Below, piece after piece: positions 1 to 9,779 of a DNA stretch of 64,000 nt; position 1 is the first letter of the stretch, and the number at the start of each line of letters is the position of its first letter. This DNA comes from Cellulomonas xiejunii (lineage in GTDB: Bacteria; Actinomycetota; Actinomycetes; Actinomycetales; Cellulomonadaceae): contig NZ_CP101987.1 of NCBI RefSeq assembly GCF_024508315.1, positions 3,286,001 to 3,350,000 on the forward strand. The letters run 5' to 3'. Made by a program: the position numbers and the translations under genes. The notes beneath the pieces are model-generated. The model was given only the letters and a program-made list of their open reading frames with translations, was not told the origin of the DNA and did not search any database.

Positions 1-117
1 TGCGCGCGCACCCCGGGCGCCGTCCCACGTGCCGGTCCACGTGCCGGTCTCCCCGGCCCCGCCGGCCGATCGGCCTCCCATCCCGGACCTTGGACTCACC
101 GCCCGACGACCTTGTCG

Positions 118-151
118 TTCGGCGGCTTCTCAGGCCTCAGAAGCCGCCGAA
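118..151. terminator. Perfect 13-bp stem-loop downstream of the amidohydrolase gene
   Basis: The arms 118-130 and 139-151 are perfect reverse complements around an 8-nt loop. It lies about 95 bp past the stop of the leftward amidohydrolase gene, after the G-rich tandem repeat. It has no U-tract, like the other stem-loops in this window. A terminator role is inferred from position and stability. The rest of 1-243 shows no convincing gene. Confidence 0.5.
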
Positions 152-185
152 GGACGAGTTCGCCGTGGAGGTGGGTGTGGAGGTG

Positions 186-250
186 GTGGGGGCAGAGGGT
201 GGGGGCAGGGGGTGGGGGCAGGGGGTGGGGGCAGAGGGTGGGGTCAGAGG
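186..250. repeat. Five tandem copies of a 13-bp G-rich repeat
   Basis: Five consecutive 13-bp units begin at 186, 199, 212, 225 and 238, with consensus GTGGGGGCAGRGG. The stop codon of the leftward amidohydrolase gene (244-246) lies inside the last unit. Each unit has a run of four or five G, so the plus strand could form a G-quadruplex. The transcript of the amidohydrolase would carry the C-rich complement. Confidence 0.85.
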
Positions 251-1788
251 GTCGTGTGGGTCCAGGTGGCGGCGACGAGGGTGGCGGCGACGCGGGTCGT
301 GCGCACGGCGCCGGGCGTCGTGGCGAGAGCCAGCGGGTCGTCGTCCAGGACGACGAGGTCCGCCGGGTCGCCAGCACGCGGCGTCAGGGGGCGGCCGTCG
401 ACGGACGACGCGAGCGCCGTCAGGGCGTCGACCGCCTGCTCGGGGTGCCAGGACGGGCGCGCGTCGCCCGTGCGCCAGACCGCCGCGTCCACGGCGAGCC
501 ACGGGTCCAGGGGTGCCACGGGCGCGTCCGACCCGAACGCGAGCTCGACCCCGGCCGCGTGCAGGTCGGCCAGCGGGAACGCCCGGTGCGTGCGGCCCGC
601 CCAGTGCCGGTCGGCGACGTCCCGGTCGTCGGGGATGTGACCCGGCTGCACGCTCGCGGTCAGCCCCAGGGCGGCGAACCGTGCGACGTCACCGGTGCCG
701 AGCAGCTGGGCGTGCTCGACCGACCCGCGCGCACCGGTGGCCGCGAAGGCGTCGAGGACCAGGGCGTTCGCCGCGTCGCCGATGGCGTGGACGGCGCAGG
801 TCAGCCCGTGGGCACGCGCGTGCCGCAGCAGCGGGACCAGCTCGTCGGCCGGCACGTTGAGCACGCCGTGCGACAGCGGCCCCTCGACGCCCGGGTACGG
901 CGCGTGGCACCACGCGGTCCGCGTGTTGAGCGACCCGTCGACGATGATCTTGAGCGGCCCCTGCGTGACGCGTGACCCCGCGACACGGTCGCCCGTGCCG
1001 AGCTCCTCGGCGACGACGCGGTCCAGGTACGCCGGCCACACGCCCGCGCGCACCCGCGCCACCGGGTCCCCCGCCTCGACCCGGCGCCGCCAGACCGACA
1101 CGTTGTCCGCGATCTCCAGGTCGACGACCCCGACGACGCCCCGGGCGGCCGCGGCGCGCAGGGCGTCGGCGACGAGCCGGTCCTGCACGTCGTCCGGGAC
1201 GTGGTCGAGCGCCCCCATGAGCGGCATCCACTCGGTCTCGCGCAGGACGCCCGTGGGGTGCGTCGGGACGCCGAACAGGCGCAGGCCCGCGGTGGACACC
1301 CAGGCGCAGTGCAGGTCCCCGGACACGAGCACGACGGGCACGTCGCCGGCGACCGCGTCGAGCAGCGCCGAGGTCGGCCGGTCGGGCCACGAGCCGTCCC
1401 GGAACCCGATACCGACGAGCGGCCGCCCGCTCGTCGGCGGGTCGGTCGCCAGCCGCTCGCGGACGAGGGCGGCGGCGTGCGCGGCCGACGTCGCGCCGGA
1501 GACGTCGAGCCGGCCGCGCGAGAGCGCCCACTGCGTGAGGTGCGTGTGCTGGTCCCACAGCCCGGGCAGGACGAGCCGCCCGTCGAGGTCCACGGCCTCG
1601 ACGGCGCTCCCGGCCGCGCCGGACGCCGCGGCGGAGGCCGAGCCGCCCGCCGTGGCTGCCGCCGGCCGGACCGAGGCGATGTGTCCGTCGCGCAGCACGA
1701 CGTCGACAGGTGCGTCCTGGCCGAGCAGGCGCGCACGACGCAGGACGAGCGGGCGGAAGACGTCCACCGGACCTCCGGGACAGGACAT
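244..1788 (-). CDS. Amidohydrolase family protein (YtcJ-like, amidohydrolase 3)
   Basis: A 514-residue metal-dependent hydrolase of the amidohydrolase superfamily, probably acting on an amide or cyclic amide in the cytoplasm; the substrate cannot be told. The N-terminal beta-sandwich strand is followed by DGRLVLPGLWDQHTHL, whose HxH is the first metal-binding pair of the TIM barrel. Later come conserved blocks with VHAIGDAA, SVEHAQL and FGSDAPVAP, which supply the usual His and Asp metal ligands. The length matches YtcJ-type proteins of roughly 500-550 residues. The ATG at 1788 gives the expected family N-terminus; the frame stays open upstream but that part is not protein-like. The 3' end runs into a G-rich tandem repeat, so the last residues are set by repeat sequence. 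It is a lone gene with no obvious operon partner. Confidence 0.85.
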   Translation of the reverse strand: MSCPGGPVDVFRPLVLRRARLLGQDAPVDVVLRDGHIASVRPAAATAGGSASAAASGAAGSAVEAVDLDGRLVLPGLWDQHTHLTQWALSRGRLDVSGATSAAHAAALVRERLATDPPTSGRPLVGIGFRDGSWPDRPTSALLDAVAGDVPVVLVSGDLHCAWVSTAGLRLFGVPTHPTGVLRETEWMPLMGALDHVPDDVQDRLVADALRAAAARGVVGVVDLEIADNVSVWRRRVEAGDPVARVRAGVWPAYLDRVVAEELGTGDRVAGSRVTQGPLKIIVDGSLNTRTAWCHAPYPGVEGPLSHGVLNVPADELVPLLRHARAHGLTCAVHAIGDAANALVLDAFAATGARGSVEHAQLLGTGDVARFAALGLTASVQPGHIPDDRDVADRHWAGRTHRAFPLADLHAAGVELAFGSDAPVAPLDPWLAVDAAVWRTGDARPSWHPEQAVDALTALASSVDGRPLTPRAGDPADLVVLDDDPLALATTPGAVRTTRVAATLVAATWTHTTL

Positions 1789-2003
1789 GACACGACGTCG
1801 ACGTGAAGGGTGAGCTGCTGTGACACTACGCCGCGCCGTGGCCGGTCCCCTGCAGCCGCACGGCCGCCACCCCGAGGCACGTCCGCACCGTGGGACGCGC
1901 CCTCCGCGAGACCGGCCGCAGTCGTCCTCCGCCCCGTCGTCCGCGTTCCCGGCCCGGTCTCGCGAACCGTCCGTCCCACCCCCCCGGGACGGCGGCACGT
2001 GGG

Positions 2004-2028
2004 TACCGTGAGGACCGTCCGACGGTCC
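2004..2028 (+). promoter_or_regulatory. Candidate -10 box and leader hairpin of the endonuclease gene
   Basis: TACCGT at 2004-2009 fits the actinobacterial TANNNT -10 pattern and would start transcription near 2016. A 6-bp stem, GGACCG/CGGTCC at 2012-2028, lies in the short leader, followed by a GGGG-containing ribosome site before ATG 2050. The rest of 1789-2049 shows nothing recognisable. Confidence 0.35.
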
Positions 2029-2049
2029 GCTCGTGGGCAGGGGTGACAC

Positions 2050-2868
2050 ATGGGGTACGACCCGACGTTCCTGGGGCCGCAGGTCCCGCTGCCCGTCCCG
2101 GCGCAGACCGTGCGCGAGCTGCCCGCGACGCACTTCACCGTGCTGCTGGACCCGGTCCGCCGCCTGGCCGCCGCGACGGCGGTCAACGTCGACGGGGTCA
2201 CGCTGCTCGACGTCCCGCGCGACGACGACTGGTACCTCGACCCGCGCGTCGACGCCGACGAGCAGGCCGGACCGGCGCTGTACGCCCGCAACGACCTGGA
2301 CCGGGGGCACCTCGTGCGTCGCCGCGACCCGGTGTGGGGCGAGCCGGGCGTCGCCGCGCAGGCCAACCGCGACACGTTCGCGTACCCCAACGCGGCGCCG
2401 CAGGCGTCGGGCTTCAACCAGAGCCGGGAGCTGTGGCTGGGCCTGGAGGACCACGTGCTGGAGCACGCCCGCGCGCAGCGGCTGCGGCTGTCGGTGCTCA
2501 CCGGGCCCGTGCTCGCCGGTGACGACCCCGTCTACCGGGGAATCGGCCTGCCGCGCCGGTTCTGGAAGGTGGCGGCGTGGGCGCTCGACGGGGGCCGTCG
2601 CCTGGCGGCCGCCGCCTTCGTCCTCGACCAGACGCCGCTGCTGCCCGCCACCGAGCTCGCGGCGCGCACGCACGCGGCCGCGCTGGCCGACGAACCGCCG
2701 CCGCTCGGGCCGTTCCGCACCTTCCAGGTCCCGGTCGCCGACGTCGCGGACCTCACGGGCCTCGACCTGGGGCCGCTCGTGGCCGCCGACGTCCTGGGCG
2801 TGACCGCCGCGCAGGCGCTCCCCTGGCGCGAGCTGCACGCGCTGCCCGAGGTCGAGCTCGGCACGTGA
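2050..2868 (+). CDS. DNA/RNA non-specific endonuclease (NucA/NUC1 family)
   Basis: A 272-residue homologue of the beta-beta-alpha-metal nucleases that cut DNA and RNA without sequence preference. Around residues 80-130 it has the family signature DRGHLVRRRDP, whose His is the general base, and then the metal-binding Asn region FNQSRELWLGLEDHVLEHA. No signal peptide is visible, although many relatives are secreted, so the protein may be cytosolic or use another export route. A cognate inhibitor gene was looked for next door and not found. The gene converges on purC with a 7-bp gap. Assignment rests on the motifs; biological role (nutrition, damage response, competition) is open. Confidence 0.85.
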   Translation: MGYDPTFLGPQVPLPVPAQTVRELPATHFTVLLDPVRRLAAATAVNVDGVTLLDVPRDDDWYLDPRVDADEQAGPALYARNDLDRGHLVRRRDPVWGEPGVAAQANRDTFAYPNAAPQASGFNQSRELWLGLEDHVLEHARAQRLRLSVLTGPVLAGDDPVYRGIGLPRRFWKVAAWALDGGRRLAAAAFVLDQTPLLPATELAARTHAAALADEPPPLGPFRTFQVPVADVADLTGLDLGPLVAADVLGVTAAQALPWRELHALPEVELGT

Positions 2869-2875
2869 CCAGCAC

Positions 2876-3808
2876 TCACACGTCCAGCGCGCGTCCCGTC
2901 AGCCGCCGGTACGCGTCGAGGTAGCGGTCGCGGGTGCGGGCGACGACGTCCGCCGGGAGCGCGGGCGGGGTCGCGTCCGACGTCTGGTCCCAGCCCGACG
3001 CGGGCGACGTCAGCCAGTCCCGCACGTACTGCTTGTCGAAGCTCGGCTGCGGGCGACCCGGCTCCCACGCGTCGGCCGGCCAGAAGCGCGACGAGTCGGG
3101 GGTCAGCACCTCGTCGCCGAGCGTGATCGCGCCCGTCACCGGGTCCGTGCCGAACTCGAGCTTGGTGTCCGCGAGGATGACCCCGCGCTCGCGGGCGACG
3201 CCCTCGGCCCGCGCGTACACGGCCAGCGTGAGGTCACGCAGCGTCTCGGCAGCGGCGGGGCCCACGGTGTCGACGACGACCGAGAACCGCACGTTCTCGT
3301 CGTGCTCGCCGAGCTCGGCCTTGGCGGCGGGTGTGAAGATCGGCTCGGGGAGCCGTGAGCCGTCGACGAGCCCCGCGGGCAGCGGGATGCCCGTGACCTC
3401 GCCGCCCTCCTGGTACTCCGCGAGCCCCGAGCCCGTCAGGTAGCCCCGCGCGACGCACTCGACGGGGAACATGTCCAGCCGTCGGCACACCATCGCGCGC
3501 CCGGCCACGGCGTCGGGCACGTCGGTCGACACGACGTGGTTCGGCACGAGGTCCGTGAGGTGCTCGAACCACCACAGGCTCAGCTGCGTCAGGACGACAC
3601 CCTTGCCGGGGATCCCGGGCGACAGCACGTGGTCGTACGCGGACACGCGGTCCGACGCGACGACGAGCACGACGTCGCCGTGCAGGTCCCGCAGCGCGGC
3701 ACCGGCGGGCGAGCCGTCGGGCTCGTACAGGTCGCGGACCTTCCCGGAGTAGACGTGCCGCCATCCGGGCAGCTGCGCGGGGACGTCGAGAGGTGCGTTC
3801 ACGGGCAC
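2876..3808 (-). CDS. purC: Phosphoribosylaminoimidazole-succinocarboxamide synthase
   Basis: SAICAR synthase joins aspartate to CAIR using ATP in step eight of de novo IMP synthesis. The N-terminal HVYSGKVRDLYEPDG is the classic PurC ATP-binding opening. Further hallmarks are ASDRVSAYDHVLSPGIPGKG, VECVARGYLTGSG and LADTKLEFG. The 310-residue length is normal for the long actinobacterial form. The start shown is the GTG at 3808. A second GTG at 3802 is six bases after a CACACT -10-like box, so a leaderless transcript starting at 3802 is also possible. purC is separated from purD by the FN3 surface-protein gene, so the two are probably transcribed separately. Confidence 0.97.
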   Translation of the reverse strand: MPVNAPLDVPAQLPGWRHVYSGKVRDLYEPDGSPAGAALRDLHGDVVLVVASDRVSAYDHVLSPGIPGKGVVLTQLSLWWFEHLTDLVPNHVVSTDVPDAVAGRAMVCRRLDMFPVECVARGYLTGSGLAEYQEGGEVTGIPLPAGLVDGSRLPEPIFTPAAKAELGEHDENVRFSVVVDTVGPAAAETLRDLTLAVYARAEGVARERGVILADTKLEFGTDPVTGAITLGDEVLTPDSSRFWPADAWEPGRPQPSFDKQYVRDWLTSPASGWDQTSDATPPALPADVVARTRDRYLDAYRRLTGRALDV

Positions 3809-3825
3809 AGTGTGGCGTGCGACGC

Positions 3826-3876
3826 GGGTACGGGGCTACGCACGACCGTCCAGCGGTCGTGCGTCGCCCCGTACCC
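3826..3876. terminator. Long stem-loop terminator after the FN3 gene
   Basis: Arms 3826-3848 and 3854-3876 pair over 23 bp with one mismatch around a 5-nt loop. It lies just past the stop of the leftward FN3 gene and upstream of purC, so it probably insulates purC from the surface-protein transcript. No U-tract follows. Confidence 0.75.
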
Positions 3877-3890
3877 TCCGTCCGTCGGGG

Positions 3891-5684
3891 TCAGGCCGCC
3901 GTGCGCCGGCGGGCGACGAGGAGGAGGCCGGCACCCAGCACGATCCACGCGGCTGCGAGACCGGCCGCGTCGATCGGGTCCGCACCGGTCGCCGCGAGCT
4001 GCGCGCGCACGTCCCCGATCCGCAGGAACGTGCCGTCCGACGCCATCGTGAAGGCGACCTCGCTGGTCACGGCCGTCCCGTCGAACGCCACGCCGTTCAC
4101 GACGAGGCGGTGCGAGCCGATCTCCAGCCCGGTGGGCAGGACACCGGTGACGACGACCGCACCGTCGGCGCCGACGACGCCCGTCGCGAGCGTGCGCGGC
4201 GTCGAGTGCACCACGAGCGTCACGCCGGAGCCGGGCTGCAGACCCTGGCCCGTGACCGTGACGACGGCCCCGGCGACGCGGTCACCAGGCCGCGCGGCGA
4301 CGTCGATGGCGAGGGCCGCGTCGGGGACCGTCACGCGGACCGTCGCCGTGGCCGTCGCGGGATGGGTGTCGCGGTCGCCTGCCGTGCTCGCGGTGACGAC
4401 GCAGTCGCCCGCGCCGGTCCCCGTGAGGACACCGTCCGCCACGGTGCACGCGCCGGTCGCGCTCAGCGTCACCGGCAGACCCGACGTGGACGTCGTGACC
4501 GGGCGCACCTGCTGACCGAGCCGCAGGTCCGAGACCTCGAGCGTCACGGAGTCGGGGAGGAGCGCGACGTCGAGCTCGAGCGAGCCGGACGACGCCTGCA
4601 CCTCGTCGGAGCCCGCGTACCGGGCCGTGATCGTCAGGGCACCACCGGTCGCCACGAGGCCGTCGACCACCGCGACGCCGTCCACGAGCGCGAGGTCGTC
4701 GTAGTCCGTGCCGCCGACCGTGACGTCGACGGTCCCGACGGCGGGGCGGGCGGCCGAGTCCTCGTCGACCAGCGGGCCCACCTCGCGGCTCTCGTCCTCC
4801 CCGTCCTCGTCCTCGTCCTCGGCCGGGTGCTCGGCGACCTCGACGACGACGTCGAACGTCTGACCGACCTCGAGCGCGGCCGGGTCGACGGCGACGGTGG
4901 TGGTGGTGGGGACCCGCGGGGTGACGGTCACGGGCGCGGACGGCTCGGACTCGCCGAGCACGTTGGTCGCGACGACGCGGAACGTGTACGGCTCACCGTT
5001 CGTCAGCCCGTCGACCGTGATGGAGGGCTCCGGGTCCCAGCCGTAGGCGGCGTCGCACCACTCCTCGTCCTCGCCCGGGGCCGCGCACCACACCTCGTAC
5101 GCGTCGATGCCGCCCGCCAGGTCCGTGGGCGGGGTCCACGCGAGCGTGACGCTGCGGTCGCCGGGGGCGCCGGCGAGGCCGGTGGGCGCCGTCGGGACGC
5201 GCGTGGAGAACGTGAGCGTCGCGGAGCCCTTCACGGCCCAGCCGCCGCCGAAACGGTAGTAGGAGCCGAGGCCGATGAGGTACGTCGTCCCGGCGTCGAG
5301 GTCGATGGCGAGCGCGGCGTCGAGACCGATGTGGTCGTCGACGTGCTGCACCAGCGTGTCGCCGTCCCAGACCTCGAGCGTGTTGTCCCACGACGGCTCG
5401 AGCGCCGTGGCACGGATCGACACCAACACGTCCGCCGCCGGCGTGAGCGAGTACCACGCGACGTTGTGGTGGCGCTGGCCAGCGCCGGAGCCCGAGTCGA
5501 CGTGGGCGTTGGACGCCACGAACGAGTCGTCGAGCGTCGCGATGGGCAGCGGCACGGGGGCGGTCCGGGTACCCCCGGCGGTCTCGGCCGCGTGCGCGGC
5601 GGTGGGGACGAGCACCGCGGCGAGCGCGAGCGACAGCACGGCGGCGGCGCGTGCGCCCCGCCTGCCGGTGAGGCGGAAGGTCAT
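3891..5684 (-). CDS. Secreted, probably wall-anchored FN3/Ig-like repeat protein
   Basis: A 597-residue surface protein. A typical signal peptide spans residues 1-32 (Arg-rich n-region, Ala/Leu core, AHA-A cleavage). Residues 40-165 form a beta-rich domain of pre-peptidase type. One fibronectin type III domain follows at about 166-260 (APTGLAGAPGD, then EPYTFRVVATN). After it come Ig-like beta segments interrupted near residue 300 by a very acidic Asp/Glu linker. The C-terminus has LAATGADP, a hydrophobic span and ARRRTAA, the layout of a sortase signal with LAATG in place of LPXTG. It probably displays on the cell envelope; ligand unknown. It splits the purD and purC genes and has its own structured leader and strong terminator. 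Confidence 0.8.
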   Translation of the reverse strand: MTFRLTGRRGARAAAVLSLALAAVLVPTAAHAAETAGGTRTAPVPLPIATLDDSFVASNAHVDSGSGAGQRHHNVAWYSLTPAADVLVSIRATALEPSWDNTLEVWDGDTLVQHVDDHIGLDAALAIDLDAGTTYLIGLGSYYRFGGGWAVKGSATLTFSTRVPTAPTGLAGAPGDRSVTLAWTPPTDLAGGIDAYEVWCAAPGEDEEWCDAAYGWDPEPSITVDGLTNGEPYTFRVVATNVLGESEPSAPVTVTPRVPTTTTVAVDPAALEVGQTFDVVVEVAEHPAEDEDEDGEDESREVGPLVDEDSAARPAVGTVDVTVGGTDYDDLALVDGVAVVDGLVATGGALTITARYAGSDEVQASSGSLELDVALLPDSVTLEVSDLRLGQQVRPVTTSTSGLPVTLSATGACTVADGVLTGTGAGDCVVTASTAGDRDTHPATATATVRVTVPDAALAIDVAARPGDRVAGAVVTVTGQGLQPGSGVTLVVHSTPRTLATGVVGADGAVVVTGVLPTGLEIGSHRLVVNGVAFDGTAVTSEVAFTMASDGTFLRIGDVRAQLAATGADPIDAAGLAAAWIVLGAGLLLVARRRTAA

Positions 5685-5706
5685 GTCAGCTCCGTGGACG
5701 AGGGCC

Positions 5707-5758
5707 CCTGGTCAGCGCAAGGGTCCCGCAGACGGGCCTCCGACCAGGACGATCGTCC
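5707..5758 (-). promoter_or_regulatory. Structured leader and 12-bp palindrome upstream of the FN3 gene
   Basis: Seven-bp arms 5707-5713 and 5742-5748 (CCTGGTC/GACCAGG) enclose a small hairpin, CCCG/CGGG at 5725-5728 and 5733-5736. The palindrome GGACGATCGTCC at 5747-5758 overlaps the outer arm. The element is 23 bp before the FN3 start codon and just upstream of a GGAG ribosome site. It could be a cis-acting RNA fold or a protein operator; I do not recognise it as a known riboswitch. Confidence 0.4.
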
Positions 5759-5862
5759 AGGTTCAGCCGCAGCCGGTCGTCAATGTCCCGGTACGTCGGC
5801 GCACGGTGCACACCCGGCACCCCGGACGGGTGACGACCGACGGGGTGGGCGTGATATGCCGC

Positions 5863-7155
5863 TCAGCCCTCGCTCACGGCCTGGGCGATGTCCGTGCGGT
5901 GCTGCGAGCCGGCCAGGTTGACCTGGTCGACCGCGACGTACGCGGCCCGCCGCGCCTCGGCGAGGGTCTCGCCCACGCCCACGACGGACAGCACGCGCCC
6001 CCCGTCGGACACGAGCAGCGGGTCGTTGATCGGGTTCTCCGGGTCGTCGCTCGTGGTACGGACCGCGGTGCCCGCGTGCAGCACGTGCACGCCGGGGACC
6101 GTGCCGGCCCCGTCCAGGCCCGTGATGGGGTCGCCCGTGCGGACCGTCCCCGGGTAGCCGTGCGACGCGATCACCACGGTCACCGCGGCGTCCGCGCGCC
6201 AGTGCAGCGGCCCGACCTGCGCGAGGCGTCCCTGCGCCGCGGCGAGCAGCACCTCGGCGAGCGGCGACGCCAGGCGTGCGAGCACCACCTGCGTCTCCGG
6301 GTCCCCGAAGCGCGCGTTGAACTCCACGACGCGCAGGCCCCGGCTCGTCAGCGCCAGGCCGCAGTACAGGACACCGACGAAGGGCGTGCCGCGGCGCGCC
6401 ATCTCGGCGACGGTCGGGCGTGCGACGGTCTCGACGACCTCGTCCACCAGCCCCTCGGGCGCCCACGGCAGCGGCGAGTAGGCGCCCATGCCACCGGTGT
6501 TGGGCCCCTGGTCACCGTCGAACGCGCGCTTGAAGTCCTGGGCCGGCACGAGCGGGAGGACGTCGGTGCCGTCGCACAGGACGAACAGCGAGACCTCGGG
6601 ACCGTCGAGGAACTCCTCGACGACGACGCTGCCCCCCTCCTTGGCCAGGCAGGCGGCGGCGTGGGCGAGCGCGGCCTCGCGGTCGTCGGTGACGACGACG
6701 CCCTTGCCCGCGGCGAGCCCGTCCTCCTTGACGACGTGCGGCGCGCCGAACTCCTCGAGCGCGGCGGCGACCTCCTCGATCGTCGTCGCGACCCGCGCGG
6801 CCGCCGTCGGCACTCCCGCCGCCGCCATGACGTCCTTCGCGAACGCCTTCGACCCCTCGAGCCGCGCGGCCTGTGCCGACGGCCCGAACACCGGGATCCC
6901 GGCCGCACGCACGGCGTCCGCGACGCCGGCGACGAGCGGCGCCTCGGGGCCCACGACCACGAGGTCGACGCCCAGCGAGCGCGCGAGGTCCGCGACCGCG
7001 GCGCCGTCGAGCGGGTCGACCGCGTGCAGCGTCGCGCGCTGCGCGATCCCGGGGTTGCCCGGGGCCGCGTGGACGCGCGTCACCGCCGGGTCGAGGGACA
7101 GCGTGCGGGCGAGGGCGTGCTCACGGGCACCGGTGCCGATGACGAGGATCTCCAC
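5863..7155 (-). CDS. purD: Phosphoribosylamine-glycine ligase (GAR synthetase)
   Basis: Makes glycinamide ribonucleotide from phosphoribosylamine, glycine and ATP, the second step of purine synthesis. The 430-residue protein starts at GTG 7155 with VEILVIGTGAREHALA, the standard PurD opening. It has the ATP-grasp core (GPEAPLVAGV, KAFAKDVMAAAGVPTA, VVKEDGLAAGKGV, EEFLDGPEVSLF) and the metal and substrate end EFNARFGDPETQVVL. The frame is open further upstream, but only this start gives a family-like N-terminus. A TAGGGT box ends eight bases before the start, so the mRNA is probably leaderless. A very long hairpin isolates it from purA upstream. Confidence 0.97.
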   Translation of the reverse strand: MEILVIGTGAREHALARTLSLDPAVTRVHAAPGNPGIAQRATLHAVDPLDGAAVADLARSLGVDLVVVGPEAPLVAGVADAVRAAGIPVFGPSAQAARLEGSKAFAKDVMAAAGVPTAAARVATTIEEVAAALEEFGAPHVVKEDGLAAGKGVVVTDDREAALAHAAACLAKEGGSVVVEEFLDGPEVSLFVLCDGTDVLPLVPAQDFKRAFDGDQGPNTGGMGAYSPLPWAPEGLVDEVVETVARPTVAEMARRGTPFVGVLYCGLALTSRGLRVVEFNARFGDPETQVVLARLASPLAEVLLAAAQGRLAQVGPLHWRADAAVTVVIASHGYPGTVRTGDPITGLDGAGTVPGVHVLHAGTAVRTTSDDPENPINDPLLVSDGGRVLSVVGVGETLAEARRAAYVAVDQVNLAGSQHRTDIAQAVSEG

Positions 7156-7169
7156 GGCGCCCGACCCTA
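7156..7169 (-). promoter_or_regulatory. Leaderless-type -10 box of purD
   Basis: On the minus strand TAGGGT (7169-7164) is followed by 8 nt and the GTG start at 7155. Transcription would begin at or next to the start codon, and no ribosome-binding site is needed. Confidence 0.5.
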
Positions 7170-7211
7170 CCGGCCCGGCGCCGCCGCCTGACCCGCTCGA
7201 CCCCGGAAGAA

Positions 7212-7252
7212 CGTGAGGGGTTGCCGTCGCGACACGACGGCAACCCCTCACG
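7212..7252. terminator. Perfect 18-bp hairpin between purA and purD
   Basis: Arms 7212-7229 and 7235-7252 are perfectly complementary around a 5-nt loop (CGACA). It follows the purA stop (7280, minus strand) and precedes purD. It has no U-tract and resembles the hairpins at 29533 and 47054 in length and in the GTGAG/GTTG elements of its arm. Confidence 0.8.
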
Positions 7253-7279
7253 ACGCAGGCTCAGTGCCCGGCGGGGACG

Positions 7280-8773
<1,494 letters not shown>

Positions 8774-9190
8774 TCAGCGCAGCGCGGCGACCTCGTCGGC
8801 CGACGTCCCGCAGTCCCGCAGGAACTGGCGGCAGCGCTCACCCTCCGCGGTCTCGCCGAGCGCGTCCGCCGCCGTCGCGAGCGCGAGCAGCGACCGCAGG
8901 AAGCCCTGGTTGGGCTCGTGGGCGACCGGCACCGGGCCGCGCCCGCGCCAGCCGGCACCGCGCAGCGCGTCCAGGCCGCGGTGGTAGCCCGTCCGCGCGT
9001 ACGCGTACGCGGCGACCGGGTCGTCCGCCCGCTCCGCCAGCAGGGCCCACACCAGCGAGGCCGCCGGCGCCGCGCTCACCACGTCGCGCGGGTCGGCCCC
9101 GGAGGCGAGGGCGGCACGCGCCGTCGCGTCCGGACCGTCGGCGGGCAGCAGCGTCGGGGCGGGGCCGTCGAGCAGGTTCTCCTGGGTCAT
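8774..9190 (-). CDS. DUF3151 family protein
   Basis: A 138-residue soluble protein of unknown function. It matches the DUF3151 family as I know it: a short N-terminal LLDGPAPTLLP segment, then Ala-rich helices containing DPRDVVSAAPAASLVWALLA, AYAYARTGYHRGLDALR and EPNQGFLRSLLAL. In many actinobacteria it sits between fba and purA, as here. No catalytic motif stands out; the helices look TPR-like. The region 8567-8773 before purA shows no gene. Confidence 0.85.
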   Translation of the reverse strand: MTQENLLDGPAPTLLPADGPDATARAALASGADPRDVVSAAPAASLVWALLAERADDPVAAYAYARTGYHRGLDALRGAGWRGRGPVPVAHEPNQGFLRSLLALATAADALGETAEGERCRQFLRDCGTSADEVAALR

Positions 9191-9361
9191 GGCGCCAGTC
9201 TCGCACCGGCGTACGCGGGAGGTGCGACACCCGACCCGCGCGAACCGCCGCGACACGGACCTGCGGTCGCACCCGCAGGACGCCGCCGTTAGAGTCGAAC
9301 GGCCGACCAGCACACCTCGCGGACTCCCCCTCCCCCGGTCGGCTCGGACCACAGGACACCC

Positions 9362-9727
9362 ATGATCGAGATATCGACGTCCTCCACCACCACGACGCTC
9401 CTGGTCGCCGGTGACCTCGACCTGGCGGAGCGCGAGCAGTTCCCCGAGGTGACCGCCCGCGTCGTCGGTCTGCGCCGGCAGCTGCTGGTCATCGACATGT
9501 GCCGGGTCACCTTCATGGACTCGACGGGCGCCGCGTTCCTCATCTCGCTCGCCGACGCGGGCCGGCGCCGCGGCGGTGCGACCGTCCTGCGCGGCGCGGC
9601 CGACCGCGACCTGTTCGTCCTGGAGATCTGCGGCGCGCTCGAGCTGTTCCGCATCGACGCGGACCACCGCTGCGAGCTCGGCGCCGAGCTGCCGAGCAGC
9701 CCCGAGGGCGCGCCCGCTCCGGTCTGA
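9362..9727 (+). CDS. STAS-domain anti-sigma factor antagonist
   Basis: A 121-residue protein that is essentially one STAS domain. These proteins bind an anti-sigma kinase when unphosphorylated and so free a sigma factor. The phosphoacceptor helix start is VTFMDSTGAAFL, with Ser in the DST motif near residue 47. It faces the SpoIIE-type phosphatase gene tail to tail, the expected enzyme for dephosphorylating it. A TAGAGT -10-like box at about 9290 would give a roughly 60-nt leader. No anti-sigma kinase or sigma gene is adjacent, so partners other than the phosphatase's own ATPase domain are unknown. Confidence 0.9.
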   Translation: MIEISTSSTTTTLLVAGDLDLAEREQFPEVTARVVGLRRQLLVIDMCRVTFMDSTGAAFLISLADAGRRRGGATVLRGAADRDLFVLEICGALELFRIDADHRCELGAELPSSPEGAPAPV

Positions 9728-9730
9728 CCC

Positions 9731-9753
9731 GCCGGCGCGACCGCACCGCCGGC
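9731..9753. terminator. Bidirectional terminator between STAS and phosphatase genes
   Basis: GCCGGCG (9731-9737) pairs with CGCCGGC (9747-9753) in the 52-bp gap between two convergent genes. Confidence 0.45.
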
Positions 9754-9779
9754 CCCCCGGGCGACGACGCCTGCGCTCG

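Noticed and set aside
186..250. Tandem repeats as a CRISPR array
   Set aside because: Units are directly joined with no spacers, and no cas genes are present.
244..2838. Amidohydrolase read as one 864-residue protein
   Set aside because: The N-terminal third is antisense to the endonuclease gene; the family start is at 1788.
2050..2868. Non-specific endonuclease as a toxin with an immunity partner
   Set aside because: No small inhibitor-like gene or toxin delivery domain adjoins it; the neighbours are purC and an amidohydrolase.
5275..7191. Long plus-strand frame opposite the FN3 and purD genes
   Set aside because: No domain or motif; composition is that of the reverse complement of purD.
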